Shown here: in pieces, positions 36,149-47,606 of the stretch
Numbering within the stretch: position 1 is the first letter of the stretch
Layout: each line of letters begins with the position of its first letter
NCBI RefSeq assembly: GCF_932526225.1
Contig: NC_064034.1
Coordinates: 21,789,747 to 21,853,746 of the forward strand
Reading direction: 5' to 3'
DNA: 64,000 nucleotides
Source of the DNA: Nematostella vectensis
Taxonomy: Eukaryota > Cnidaria > Anthozoa > Actiniaria > Edwardsiidae
Translations under genes and position numbers: made by a program
The notes under the pieces: model-generated
The model's database searches: none
The model's input: the letters and a program-made list of their open reading frames with translations, nothing else
Told to the model about the DNA's origin: nothing

Positions 36149-36545
36149 TACGGTGGCCCACTAGGGTCACGGCAAATTAAAAAAAGCCACGGCAAATTAA
36201 AAAAAGCCACGGCAGAACAAAGCAAACGCACGGCAAAAGAAAGCGATCTCACGGCAAAATAAATCAAACTCGCGGCAGAACAAAGCATCTCACGGCAAAG
36301 AAAGCAATCCCACGGCAGAATACAACGAACTCACGGCAGAACACAACGAACACGGCAGAACACAACTACGACCTGGCCCACAAGGGTCACGGCAAATTAA
36401 AAAAAAGCCACGGCATAAAACAAAAAATTACGGCAGAACAAAGCAGACTCACGGCAAAAGAAAGCAACTCCACGGCAGAACTCACGGCAGAACAAACAAA
36501 AGTAAATTGCCACGGCGGAAGTGAATTTCACGGCGGAAGTGAAAT
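36149..36545 (+). repeat. Left TIR arm of the IS3EU-like element
   Basis: Direct subrepeats of about 18 bp built on CACGGCA(G/A)AA(C/T)AAAGC. It is the reverse complement of the right arm over the outer part, and longer because of an internal second copy of the tip-like CTGGCCCACAAGGGTCACGG near 36371. Confidence 0.85.
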
Positions 36546-36624
36546 ACACAGTAGACCGCTGACAAAAGATTCTGGGCTCATGGTTGCGCTAAAGTCCCAG
36601 TCTTCCTCCATTTGCAAATTCAAA

Positions 36625-37770
36625 ATGGCGGACAGCGAAAGCGAAGATCAGGAAAGAACCATCATAACACAATTATTTCACCTTGGGCATAGTTATGATG
36701 ACATTGTTGGACTACTGTCGAAGTGTCATTGGATAAATATCAGCGTCAGAACGCTGAAAAGACGTCTTAAAGATTGGGGGATGTCAAGAAGATATCTTGA
36801 GTATGATCCAAATACCGTTAGATCTGCTATTACAGAACTTTTGGATGGACCAAATTCGATTGTTGGATATCGGTCAGTTTGGCAATCTTCGAATGAAGGG
36901 TATACTGGTACCACGTGTAGTTGTTCAAGAAATGCTGAAAGAAATCGACCCAAATGGAGTTGAATTGAGAAAGGCCCATAAGCTGAAAAGAAGAGTTTAT
37001 CGTAGCTTAGGGCCAAATAGTACTTGGCATGCTGATGGCTACGATAAACTTAAGCCATACGGTTTTCCTATGCATGCGTGTATCGATGGTTTCAGTCGCA
37101 AAGTCATTTGGTTGTATGTAACTCGATCTAATAATTATCCTGACGACATTGCTTCCTATTATCTGGACGCCGTCAAACAACTTGGTGGCTGTCCCAGAGA
37201 ACTAGACACAGACCTTGGAACTGAGAATGGTGCTATGGCCGGTATACATTCTTTTTTTTTGATGATCCCAACTCTCATAGATATGTTGCATCTCCACGAA
37301 ATCAAAGAATTGAATGCTGGTGGAGCTTTCTTAGAAAAAATTGGTCAACATGGTGGATGAATCTTTTCAAAGACATGATAGAGAAAGCAGTACTCAACAC
37401 AGCAGACAAGCTTCATTTAGAGTGTCTTTGGTTTTGTTTTGCTGAACTACTTCAAAACGATCTGAAAAGAGTGGGTGATTCATGGAATACTCACTATATA
37501 AGGAAATCCCGCCATGATACTGTAGCAGGAAGACCTGATGCAATTTTCCACCTTCCTGAAAGTTACGGGGGTATTGATAATTTACTTGTACCAGTTTCAC
37601 AACATGATATGAGTTATGCTTACACTCATCTTGTACAACAGGACGAAGATGATGAATACCAAGAATATTTTCGTTATGTTCTTCACAGTCTCAATAAGAA
37701 GAAACCTGAACACTGGAGAGAAGCATTACAGATGTATGAAGAGTTGTTGCACATTGCAGTTAATGGTTGT
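36625..37770 (+). pseudogene. DDE integrase-like transposase of the IS3EU-like element, frameshifted
   Basis: The first ATG after the arm (36625) starts MADSESEDQER. A helix-turn-helix-like region follows (HSYDDIVGLLS, ISVRTLKRRLKDWG). A frame change near 36885 leads to the catalytic core: TWHADGYDKLKPYG (first Asp), IDGFSRKVIWL, LDTDLGTENG (second Asp). A second frame change in a T homopolymer near 37250 puts the third acidic block (NQRIE then WW, about 37300) and the C-terminal part (37357-37773, SRHDTVAGRPD) in a third frame. In this fold the DDE residues hold the metal ions for strand transfer. The lesions abolish a full-length product. Confidence 0.85.
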
Positions 37771-37773
37771 TAA

Positions 37774-40247
37774 GTTCCATTATTTTATAAGGAACGATTG
37801 AGAAACAACTTTCAAAAACTCATTAATTATTCATGAGGTATTCAACCAATCCCTGTTTGTAATTTGTACCACGTGAAGTAACTTGAAACCAGAGGAAGTA
37901 CTCGTACCTTGTATTCTACCTTATTTCCAGTTACTTCTACCTTTTTCAAGTTACTTCTACCATGTTTCCAACTACTACTAGCTAATGATAATCAAATTAT
38001 TAGAAATAATCAGTTTAACATTAATTTAGTGAAAAAAGGTCTTTGATACATGACTCCATCACGACTCGATCCCCTACCGTCCAGTCTATATGCGCCGTCT
38101 TATACCATTACGCCACCGAGTTTCTGATGCGATTCCTCGGAAGATAACATACTTATAAAACTTATGAATTAGACTCATTAGGAATGCCATGAATAGCAGA
38201 CAAAGACAATTTGAATAGCTTTTGTTTCAGAAAGCCGTCCGGGAATTGAAGAACAACAAACGGTGCTTCATGCATTCAAAATTATGAAAACTGAAAACCT
38301 TAGTGGAGATGCAATAAATCAATATATTTCTGTTATATGTATTTCCTTCGCTTCTTTTCCCTCCCGAATAATTAATGAGTTTTTGAAGTCGTTCAAAGGC
38401 CTCCAATTCGGACTTGACGGGATTTCAAAGTCCTTGCAATTAGTTCCAGTCCGAGGCTAGCGCCTCGGACTGGAACTAATTGCGCGGACTTTGAAACCCC
38501 GTCAAGTCCTCATTGTCGGCCTTTAAACATTACGTAAAACAAGATCGAACCCCTCCTTCCCAGTCCCCTCCATAAAGGAAACAATTCAGTAAAAACCCAC
38601 TTGCAAGATTCAACCAGTTGATTAAAAAGCACTAGGCCAAAAAAAAGAATTAAAAGTCACTGAGGTTCTCATATAAAGGGTGTCAAGATCAAGTTGACTG
38701 TAAATGAAACATTAGGTTATGTTAGCAAAAGGAAAACATGCCCATTTCAAAAATGGTTGTCAGAGGAGATTGCATAACCAAAAGGTTACAACCACTTAAA
38801 AGCTGTTCGACACACAAATTTGAGCTTCTTGAAATTGCACGAAAATGAACACTAAAAAGAGGTTAAGGTTAACCACATACTATCTTGTCATTATTTCATA
38901 GAAATGACTGCTTTTAACCATGCAATCACCATGTGACAATTGCCATTTTATCTTGCAGCTTTTTTGAAAATGGGTATATACTGTCACATGATTTACAATT
39001 TAAAGGTTACTGTTCACAAATGTGACATCAAGGCCTTGCAACACTGAATAATTCCCATGATTTAAAAATCTGTTTATAAGTTAATGCCTTAATCAGAATG
39101 GCCTCAACACTATTATTGTGCATGTGTCAAAAAGGTTATGATTTCTTATAATACTTCATGAATTACAGATAATGGATAATGAAATAGACAAGTATTACTA
39201 AAAACAATATTCTTTTATTCTTCAAAAATCTAATCAGCACTATTTTAGCTGTAATCAGTACTATGTGTTTCATGGATGGAGTATGCCCACTCTAATCAAA
39301 TATCATTACAACTAAATCATAATTTGCAACTTCTAAATTAAGAACAGGAACAAACAACAATAACAGATAAAGCATTCATCAAGGCTCATATATCTTTCTG
39401 TGCACAATCTGTATAAACAAGGCCAAATACAGGGGTGCCGGAACCGGGGTTGGGGGTGCTAGAGCTGCCTCAATAAGTTTTGATTTCTTCTGAATTACTT
39501 TAAGATTTAAAAAGAAAAATACAGATAAAAAGCAAAATATAGCTAAACATATATAGAAAAACTACAATTGAATAGCTTAGCCCACACCCTCGCCCCCAAT
39601 CAAAAAAATGCTCCGGCATCCCTAAAATAGCCTAAGTGTCCTGTATATGCACTTGTTTATTAAAGATAATTATAAAGGAAATACTGATTAGGCAGTGTCG
39701 CAAGACAGTACTTAGCTGTTAACTTTCATATTGAAGCATTATGAAATCACAAAATCAATTTGTTCAGTAAATATGTTCAGCGTAACTACCCAAATTTCAA
39801 TATGGCCAGGATCAATTTTTACATTATGTTTCAGCTGGTGTTTCACCGCTAAACAAATGAGGTTTTGAACCAGGTCCCCCTTACCTCCTCGCATTTTCGA
39901 CCTTTCTGCTTGAGTGAGCACTGATATACTTGAACCAAATTCAACTTCGATAGAGTGAACGCAACGAACCCGTGAAATACATATTTGACTATTTATTACT
40001 TTTCTTTTGTGTCTATTTGACTATTACAGTATTAACTTTTACTTCACAGGTTCAATGCATTCACTCTAAACAATACCATCTACCAATAACTTGAGCATAA
40101 TAATTTGGCTGGTGAGAACACAACCATAAAATGACATTGTAATTATGTCTTACTAGTCAAAACTAATGGAAATAAAAGCCATGAACATTAAACTGAAAAC
40201 TAGAAATGAGAATGAGAGTACCAGTGTCCATTTTGAAAAAATATGTT
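37774..40247. other. Non-coding spacer between the two transposon genes
   Basis: About 2.5 kb within the transposon, AT-rich, without a recognisable gene. It contains the 38410-38509 hairpin and should include both convergent 3' ends. Confidence 0.5.
38410..38509. repeat. Long near-perfect hairpin
   Basis: Arms from GACTTGACGGGATTTCAAAG to CAGTCCGAGGC pair with their reverse complement across a centre at GGCTAGCGCC (about 38456-38465). The arms are close to 50 bp each with one short asymmetric patch. Confidence 0.85.
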
Positions 40248-41884
40248 TTAAGATTTTGAAAATGCCTGGCCCTTACAAAAAGCTAATAAAAAGTTTTGCT
40301 TAAAAGTATCTAACGATGCCATGTGGGCAACTGGAAGGGTTATCTCCCTCCCACATGCCCCAACAAGGGGAAAGCAAACTGTGTGCTTTGGGTTCCTCTT
40401 AAGGCAATCATGGTCAAACCTTACATGAATTGGAGAGATTTTCTTGCTGAGATTTCGGTGCTTTTGGCCAGTTAACCAGCCCATAACTGCACTTGGGCTC
40501 AGATCAACTATATTGAACCGTTCACCATCATCAGTATTGTGGTCTTCATTTTCATCATCATCGATATCTTTTCTATCAGCACCATAGGCTTTCCATGCCA
40601 TCGCCTCTTGGTAGCTACAGACTTGTGATTTATCCTCAAGGCTGAATATGAAGTCTTGGAAGTTGTCCATTACTGACTCTTCTACGGTCCGACGAGAGCT
40701 TCCCACAGCTGAATACTGCGGTTTCATGAGAGAAAATAAGTAATTCCCGTCGACTTCCTCTTGGTGGCCCATAACAAACAGACCTTTGCATTTCTTTGGG
40801 TGCTTGGTGACTATGTCAGCCAATCCATACAGCTCCATTCCCTTCTTTAGTTCTTTTAACATCAACTCCCGTCTGCTGAGCATACTGACAGTAACAGCAG
40901 CAAGAATAGAGTCAGCACATGCATCGGTTATGGGCCCTGTGTAGCCATGGTCAATTATAATATCAGTGCTACTGGCAATATCCTGCCTGATATTTTTCAA
41001 CAGCTTACATTCTGTTTCAGTCAAATGTTTTTGAAGATCTTTGCTGTTGGAGTAGTCAAGATCTCCAAGTGACACCAGCGTGTCAAACACACAGGGGGCC
41101 AGAAAGTTTGGGGCTGGGCCTCCCTGGCCCAAGCTAGCTGCAACAATTTCCCCAATTGTTCTATAAGTGGCAATGTCATTGGTAGAATAAATAGGACTTC
41201 CATCTGGGAAGAATTTTTTCGCTATATCGGGAATGATACATGAAAAAAACTCACGTGCCAAAGCACCATCATCGATTCCGTCTTCTCCTACAAACTTCAC
41301 ACGACACACATGAACAGGATTAACTTTCTTAGCTGCTCTTTGCCACAATGTGATAGCCCTGGTTACTGGTGTACCCCTTCTAATGATCATGAACATGGAT
41401 ATTTTCCCATCAGAGATGACCTTTTCTTGCAATAGTTCAATAACACCAGCTTCGCTTTCTGGGATAGGCGATTTTGTTTTGTTGTTGCTTGGTGGAGGGC
41501 TGTCATCATTGCCATAAAGACGTTCAATTTCATCATAGTAAAACCAGTCAGAACCACTGTTGGTACTTATGCCTGAAGGTCCTGGATGATTGTTGGTTGG
41601 ATGATTTGTTGTTAGTTTCTTGGCTGGTGGCTCTGTTGCTATGCAGGCATCACTTTCGTTGCTCCTCTTTACTGGACAAGAAGCTTCAGGTTCAGAACTG
41701 TCACTATCCCTTTCCTCTTTCCTAAATTCTTCTATGTCATTGACCGTACATAGATATAACGTTATGCGCTTGTAGTCCTTTAATGCTGCTTGCTTATACT
41801 TTTCCAAGGTGAAAAACTCTTTGGACGTTCCAGGAAGGAACAAAGCCTCTTGGCCGTCTTCGTAAAGTAGGACATATTCAGTTC
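40248..41884 (-). CDS. HECT-type ubiquitin ligase-like gene, exon 3 (HECT domain)
   Basis: A long exon of 1637 bp runs from the acceptor ending TTTCAAG to the stop. It begins with TEYVLLYEDGQEALFLPG, which completes the small domain of exon 2. An acidic, Ser/Pro-rich linker follows, then the HECT fold. The N-lobe has VKFVGEDGIDDGALAREFF and GEIVAASLGQGGPAPNFL. The C-lobe ends with CFPLVGACGREITLPV and DTFKQNFLLAF. HECT enzymes form a thioester on a Cys just before the LP motif, and here the Cys of GAC fits. The closest known relatives in layout are G2E3-like HECT proteins. The gene lies wholly inside the transposon and starts next to the right TIR arm. Confidence 0.85.
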
Positions 41885-41941
41885 CTTGAAATTAATTAAT
41901 TTCATATATTTTAGTATTATTGTTTATATTTTAGTAATTTC

Positions 41942-42200
41942 ATATACAGCAATATGCAGAAATTCTGATCTTGACTATCAAAGTATGTAACTATACAACT
42001 GTATGTAGGGTGCATCATGGGAAATGGACGTGCAGTTTGACCAAAAGTAATAATAATAATAATAATAATAATAATTTATTACTTACATGTCACAAATTCA
42101 CATGAGAATATAATCAAATGGGCCGTGTGTTGTCATGTATGAGCATATCCTGTGAGTTATATACTTTGCTAGATCAGAATTTCTGCATATTGCTGTATAT
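41942..42200. repeat. Inverted repeat pair in intron 2 of the HECT-like gene
   Basis: The 29-bp arms 41942-41970 and 42172-42200 (ATATACAGCAATATGCAGAA and beyond) are reverse complements. An (AAT)n run lies between them (42047-42075). It may be a small MITE; no duplication was assigned. Confidence 0.65.
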
Positions 42201-42328
42201 ACATTATTTAAACTTTTTTCTGTATATTTTAGTGTAATATTAATAGTCGAGTTAGTTTTTCTTAAATGTAAGAGCATTGAGACATCGTGCAATGCTCCAA
42301 AAACATTATTATTATTATTTATTATTAC

Positions 42329-42642
42329 CTTCGGAATACAGGTTTCTCTGAAAGTCGGCCCATTTCGATTTCGCTTGTTCGAGCAATTCCTTAAGGATGC
42401 ATGCTTGTTCACTTTTATTGCCAACTTCTTTCCTCTTTTATCCTTGAGCTCTTCCTCACTAAATACTTTCAACCCAATGTTAATGATTACATCATTAGCC
42501 TCCTCAGGTTTATTCTTGTCTTTTAACTGTTTCTTTGTCGGCTTGCCATCTTTTCCCTTCTTAAAACCAACAAATGATTTTATTGTAGATACATGTGAAG
42601 CAGGTCTACCAAATGGTTTGTTTTCAACTGCTTTGGAGAGTT
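42329..42642 (-). pseudogene. HECT-like gene, exon 2, with a frameshift
   Basis: The exon runs from the acceptor TTCTCTAG to the donor GTAATA. It starts in phase with exon 1 and reads ELSKAVENKPFGRPASH, then a Lys-rich segment and VIINIGLKVFSEEELKDKRG. Near 42391 the reading moves to another frame, where ELLEQAKSKWADFQRNLYSE continues and joins exon 3 in phase. The simplest explanation is a one-base loss there. Without that shift the splice phases of exons 1, 2 and 3 all agree, which strongly supports the gene model. The exon-2/3 junction encodes a small alpha/beta, possibly ubiquitin-like, domain. Confidence 0.72.
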
Positions 42643-43267
42643 CTAGAGAAATCAATAAAAACAAAAGAAATCTTATGATTAAAATGAAACTAAATGATCT
42701 TTGCCTTTTCAAAAAATTATCTAAAATATCTCATAATAATAATTATTATTTGAAAATTATTAAAAAAAATTATCATGAGCAGTATAATTTAAAATGTTTT
42801 ACATGTAGTTACTTAACTTCTTGTGGAAATAAAAGAAATAGACAATATGCAGTTTGTTTTGGAATAATATGGAAGATAGCTTGCTTGAGTTGGACTGAAT
42901 TAAGCTTATAAATTATGAATTAAGCTTATAAGCTATTTACAACTATTTACTATACACTCAGTCACAAAATAGTGCAAATACAGTGTCTATGTCCATTAAA
43001 CAAAATCTTCATGCCCCTCCCCTCCCCCCCCCCCGACCACTTTTCCAATGGTCGATCCCTAAGTGAACTTTAAGGTTTTGCTTCAAGCTTATATCATCAT
43101 TTGTTCTAACTTAAATGAGTCAGACTTTTCCAATTAGTTTTAATTCTCTTTAACGATCCTTTTTAAAGCGAGCTCTTAGAATTATTGGTCCAAAGCATAG
43201 CTTAACTCTGTCCAAAGTGACCTGACGGCTGTGCAAGAAATTCCACACTTACCCACACTGCTCTTAC

Positions 43268-43337
43268 CTTTTCCGCAGAAAACACAAAACGTAGATCCAT
43301 CATCGCCTAGCTTGCGACCACAATAAGAGCAAAACAT
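43268..43337 (-). CDS. HECT-like gene, exon 1 (zinc ribbon)
   Basis: The ATG at 43337 starts MFCSYCGRKLGDDGSTFCVF followed by CGK. This is a compact zinc ribbon with two CxxC knuckles, common at the N-terminus of ubiquitin-pathway and other proteins. The exon ends AAAAG before the donor GTAAGAG and leaves one base, matching the phase of exon 2. It lies 178 bp inside the right TIR arm, so the arm or its edge probably supplies the promoter. Confidence 0.75.
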
Positions 43338-43514
43338 ACTTCTAGAGGTATTCTGCGACAAGGATTGTAAAAGCAACTAAATTTGCACACGAAGCAAGCG
43401 ATCCGAGCGAGAACGAACGAATGCACGTGGTCCGTACATTGGTAACTGTCCAAAAAAATCGCGGGCTCGAGATCAGAATTAAAACAGCTTGGTCTTCCTG
43501 TGTTTAAAATGAAA

Positions 43515-43743
43515 GCTCACTTCCGCCGTGGCTTGGATTCTGTCGTTGTGTTCTGCCGTGAGTTCGTTGTATTCTGCCGTGGGATTGCTTTCTTTGCCGT
43601 GAGATGCTTTGTTCTGCCGCGAGTTTGATTTATTTTGCCGTGAGATCGCTTTCTTTTGCCGTGCGTTTGCTTTGTTCTGCCGTGGCTTTTTTTAATTTGC
43701 CGTGGCTTTTTTTAATTTGCCGTGACCCTAGTGGGCCACCGTA
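43515..43743 (-). repeat. Right TIR arm of the IS3EU-like element
   Basis: Subrepeats of TGCCGTG(A/G)... mirror the left arm and end GGGCCACCGTA at the tip. Confidence 0.88.
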
Positions 43744-43744
43744 T

Positions 43745-44976
43745 CTACGAGTCAATCATCGAACGAGTTCGCCACTGCGCGTCTAACGCTGCAGCGCGTT
43801 TAGGCCTTTCGTTAGAAACCTCTATTCCCTCCACAGTTTTGCTTACCCCCGCACCCTCGGCACATTTCACTTCTAAGGGGTACAAGCGTTGAACTGGTCG
43901 CTTCATCCTAATAGGCTTCCCCCGGGACAACACTCTGATTACAGCACCTCTAACCTGCCCGTCCGGGCCTTGAATCAACTCCTCTACAACGGCCATCTTC
44001 CACTCACTTCGCTTCAATGTCTCATCAAACAACAACACGACCTCTGCAACCTTACGTCCACTATTCACAACCTTATGCTGCTCGCGCAAATCTACCAAGT
44101 ATTCCTTGAACCACCTGTTCCAGAAATGTCTCCGTTTCTTCGCTAGGTACCTGAACCTTTTCATATCCCATTCACTTCCTCGTCCTCGTCATCTCGTAAC
44201 TCGTCAGGCAAATTTAACAATCTCCGTCCGAACAACAAATGCGACGGTGTCAGCATCTCTGCACCGACCTCATCATATTCATACGTCAATGGCCGCGAAT
44301 TCAAAGTCCCTTCCAACTCTACCAAGGTCGTCTGCATCTCGTCACAATTCAACCTTGCATTGCCCAACACCTTCTTCAAACAACGCTTCACTGTTCCAAT
44401 TATTCTCTCAAAGAACCCTCCCCACCAGGGAGCTCTCTCTCGATTGAACCTCCACTGAATTCGATTCTCCTCACAATACGTTCTAATATCCGGTTGATCG
44501 TACAATTCATTCAAAAACTTTGCTGCGGATTTGAATGTCTTTGCGTTATCTGAAACTATCAATGCGGGCGTCCCGCGTCTTGCACAAAATCTACGTAAAC
44601 AATTCAAAAACGATCTAGTCGATAAATCTTCCGTCAGCTCTAAATGTAACGCTCGCGTAACCGAACACGTAAACAAGGCAATATACATCTTCTTCATGCC
44701 CTCGTGGCTTTTGATGTACACTGGTCCCGCAAAATCTACGCCCGTCTTAGAAAACGGCGGTGCTTTCGAAACTCGAAACTCAGGTAACGCAGCTATCGGA
44801 GGTTTGTCGTACGGCCTCCCTTGAACCCGTTTGCACACTACACACTCACTAACACTCTTCTTTACGCCTTCCCTTAGGCACCCAAAATCGCGCTCTGAGT
44901 TCTGCCAAGGTAGCTCGAACACCGCTATGACAAACGCTCGCATGACAACTATCCATGACAAGCCTAGTGAACTCAT
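43745..44976 (-). pseudogene. BEL/Pao pol: integrase and DUF5641 region
   Basis: The frame 44161-44976 holds the integrase. A zinc-binding Cys pair (CVVCKRV) is followed by the catalytic domain with GVDFAGPVY (first Asp), LIVSDNAKTF (second Asp) and PWWGGFFERIIGTVK (catalytic Glu). The next frame, 43745-44164, is the DUF5641-type C-terminal domain found after Pao integrases (RHFWNRWFKEYL, VVLLFDE). A frame change near 44162 separates them. The native stop falls at the transposon insertion point. The integrase inserts cDNA into host DNA. Confidence 0.9.
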
Positions 44977-46474
44977 GACCCCTGGGCAAAAGAATCGGAT
45001 TCTTTGTATCGTTCTCTAGTTGGGAGTTCCCGAGCATCCCTGCGCACCTAAGAACCCCATCACACTCCTGGACTCCAAGATCTTTTACCAAATCCTTGTA
45101 GTGTTTTGCCGATCTCAATTCACTCTGAGCAGCCTTCACCCACAGTAACTCGGCACTCGTCAACTCGTCAATTGTCAGCGCTCCAGTCACAATAGTCTCA
45201 CCCTTCAGTCCTAACCTAAGGTTGTTCACAAATCGTCCTACCCACGCTGTCACTCGTAAAAGTCGGGTCAAACTACTGTAGCGCTCTATGTCTACCACAC
45301 TCGCAACACTCTGTTTCGTCACGTTAGTAAGCGCGGCTGTCCCTCGCTTGCACTCTTCAGAACACTTCTCCGGTGTCTCTACAATCTTTTCAGTCACCGG
45401 CCACTCACTCTCTGGTCTAGCCAACCACTGTGGGCCCTTGCTCCACAGCTGATTATTCACCAGTTCTGATGCCAACGCACCGCGCGAACCGATATCAGCA
45501 GGGTTCTCTATCCCTGGACAATGGCCCCAGTCCGCCTTGGTCGTCAGCCTAAGAATCTCATTCACTCTCTGTTTCACAAACTGCTTCCATCCGCCCAGAT
45601 TATTTATCCAGCACAGCGCAGTTTTACTGTCAAGCCAACAACGTCTCCCACTCAGCTCAACCTCACCACTAATCGCATTCACCACCGGCGCCATTAACTG
45701 CGCCAACACTCTCCCGGACATCAACTCTAGGCGCGGTATTGTCTGTTCCTTCAACGGAGCAACTCGTGTTTTGGATGTAAGCAGTTCAACATGATAGGCC
45801 CCATACAACTCGGTAACGCAATAAATCACCGCGCAGTAAGCCTTCTTACTTGCGTCACCAAACCCATGAAGCGAATACGTCACTTCCGCTTCACTCCCGC
45901 CATACACACAACGCGCTATTCTAACTTCCTTCACGCGTTTCAAATCATCCAACCAACTTAACCAACGCTTCTTCCTTTCTCCAGTCAACTCTTCGTCCCA
46001 ATCTAACTTCTCGACACACAATTCCTGAAAAAGCACTTTCATACTTACCATGATGGGACTAACAATATTAAATGGATCATACTTACTCGCCATCACCTTC
46101 AAGGTGTTCCGCTTTGTCGCATTCACACCTGCGGCCTTATCCGCAAGCCTCTCTAAGTCGAACCTAAACTCGTCATTCTTACAATTCCACTCGTGCCCTA
46201 GTACCTTGTCTACGACCGACATTTCATCCTTAACTCCAAGCATCGCCTTTGCGTACGTCGCTTCGTCACTATCAGTGTCTACACTGTCACGAACTGTCAC
46301 GTGGGTCTCTCTGTCACACAACGTCACGTCATTCTCACGCTCTCGTATTTCCGCTGTCACTTTCTCGTCATTGCTTAGCCACTTCCGCAGTTTAAACCCC
46401 CCTGTCGCCATCCGCGCACGTGCTTTCTCAAATAACACAAGTGCCTTATCTGCCGACTCTGCGCCTGTCACCAA
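44849..46474 (-). pseudogene. BEL/Pao pol: reverse transcriptase end, RNase H and integrase start
   Basis: The frame of 541 codons begins just after the position of the reverse transcriptase catalytic box (VTGAESADKA, then GGFKLRKW). It includes VLGHEWNCKNDEFRF and SKYDPFNIVSPIMV of the Pao thumb and peptidase-A17-annotated region, the RNase H-like FGDASKKAYCAVIY, and DIGSRGA near its end. The zinc-binding start of integrase follows (CHASVCHSGVRATLAELR). The frame then changes near 44850-44976 into the catalytic integrase frame. Confidence 0.88.
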
Positions 46475-47606
46475 CGTAAAAACTATCCTTCATTACTCGC
46501 ACGAATTCTGGCTCTTCCTTGGCAAAACTTTCTAAATGATAACGCAAAGTGGCATTCAACAGAAAAGGCGAACAATTTACTCCAAAAACAACTCTTCAAA
46601 ATCGGTAAATTATTGGCGCGGCATCTTTTGCCTCAACGTCATTTACCCAAAGAAATCTCAAACAATCTCTGTCGGCTTCATCTACTTCGATATTGAGAAA
46701 CGCCTTTTCAATGTCGCCGACAAGCGCGATCTTTCCTTGGCGAAAACGGATTAGAATTTCATATAATAGCGGAGTCAAAGCAGGTCCTACGTGCAAACAG
46801 TCGTTTAAACAAACGCCTCTCTTTCGCTCTTTCGATGACGCGTCATACACAATTCTCACTTTAGTAGTTTTTGCTTCCTTGCGAACTACAGCATGATGCG
46901 GCAAATAATGGACCTTATTCGCGCTCTCGAGCTCGTAAACTCTCTCTATTATTCCTGACTCGACTTGTTGCTTTATGATCGCATCATATTCGGCACGAAT
47001 ATCTGGCTCCTTTTGAAGCCTGGCCAATTGACCTCTTAATCGCGTGAAACTATTACCGTAATTACTCGGTAAACACTCTATGCCTTCCTTCCAAGGCAAT
47101 TTTACTCGATACCGCTCACCCGTAAAAACAATTCCGTCTTTCAATGATTCGTGAACTTCATTCTCTTCGTGAACTTCATTCTCTTCTACCCAAAGTCTCG
47201 TAGTCCCACAATTTTACAACCTCACTTTCAACATTCGAACTCGACAAATCACGACCGATCAAATTAACATTGCTGACACCTCCTTCATCTCCTTGCAGGG
47301 GACCCGACAAAACCCAGCCCAGTGTTGTCTGAAAGCAACCGGCTCGTCCCTTGCCCCTCGAATGGTTCTGCCGTTCTGAAATTGCCACAAACTATCACTC
47401 CCCACGAGAATTTCGATTTCAAGGACTTCGTCCTTTCTATTCACATCCGAAAACCACAAATTTTGGAGATGTGCGTATTCAAGCTTTCTTTGTTTGACAT
47501 GCACGTTTCTAATTTGCGTGATACTGGGAACTTCATACGCTTCTATCTTGACACTTTCGCCACCTCTTATGGGATGGATTTTGTTCCGGAAGTTGAGCTC
47601 CTGAAG
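46475..47606 (-). pseudogene. BEL/Pao pol: protease and first half of reverse transcriptase
   Basis: The region 47259-47606 shows the DUF1758-type aspartic protease tail: VLEIEILVGSDSLW, then GWVLSGPLQGDE in a neighbouring frame. The frame 46596-47144 is the fingers and palm of the reverse transcriptase (YLPHHAVVRKEAKTTKVRIV, VGDIEKAFLNIEV). Frame changes lie near 47150-47260 and 46600. At about 46485 the segment that should carry the catalytic Asp pair of the YVDD box is missing: the sequence passes from SFYV straight into the VTGAES frame. The enzyme is therefore dead in this copy. Confidence 0.85.

Larger units (their letters stand above)
36149..43743. mobile_element. DNA transposon, IS3EU-like, with transposase and HECT-type cargo gene
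   Basis: The element is 7595 bp, with tips TACGGTGGCCCACTAGGGTC and the reverse complement, and 6-bp duplications. Long TIR arms (36149-36545 and 43515-43743) are ladders of CACGGCAGAACAAAGC-like subrepeats. The left arm is followed by a DDE integrase-like transposase on the plus strand. The right arm is followed by a spliced HECT-like gene on the minus strand, so the two genes converge. The 6-bp duplication and integrase-like catalytic core fit the IS3EU group as I know it; this assignment is inference. Both genes carry frameshifts, so this copy seems inactive. Confidence 0.82.
36143..43749. repeat. 6-bp target duplication (TCTACG) around the DNA transposon
   Basis: TCTACG is at 36143-36148 and at 43744-43749, directly outside the TIR tips. 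The right copy overlaps the native stop codon of the BEL/Pao pol. Confidence 0.9.

Noticed and set aside
43889-46535. Several plus-strand frames of 80-160 codons over the BEL/Pao pol
   Set aside because: Antisense shadows of the integrase, RNase H and reverse transcriptase frames.
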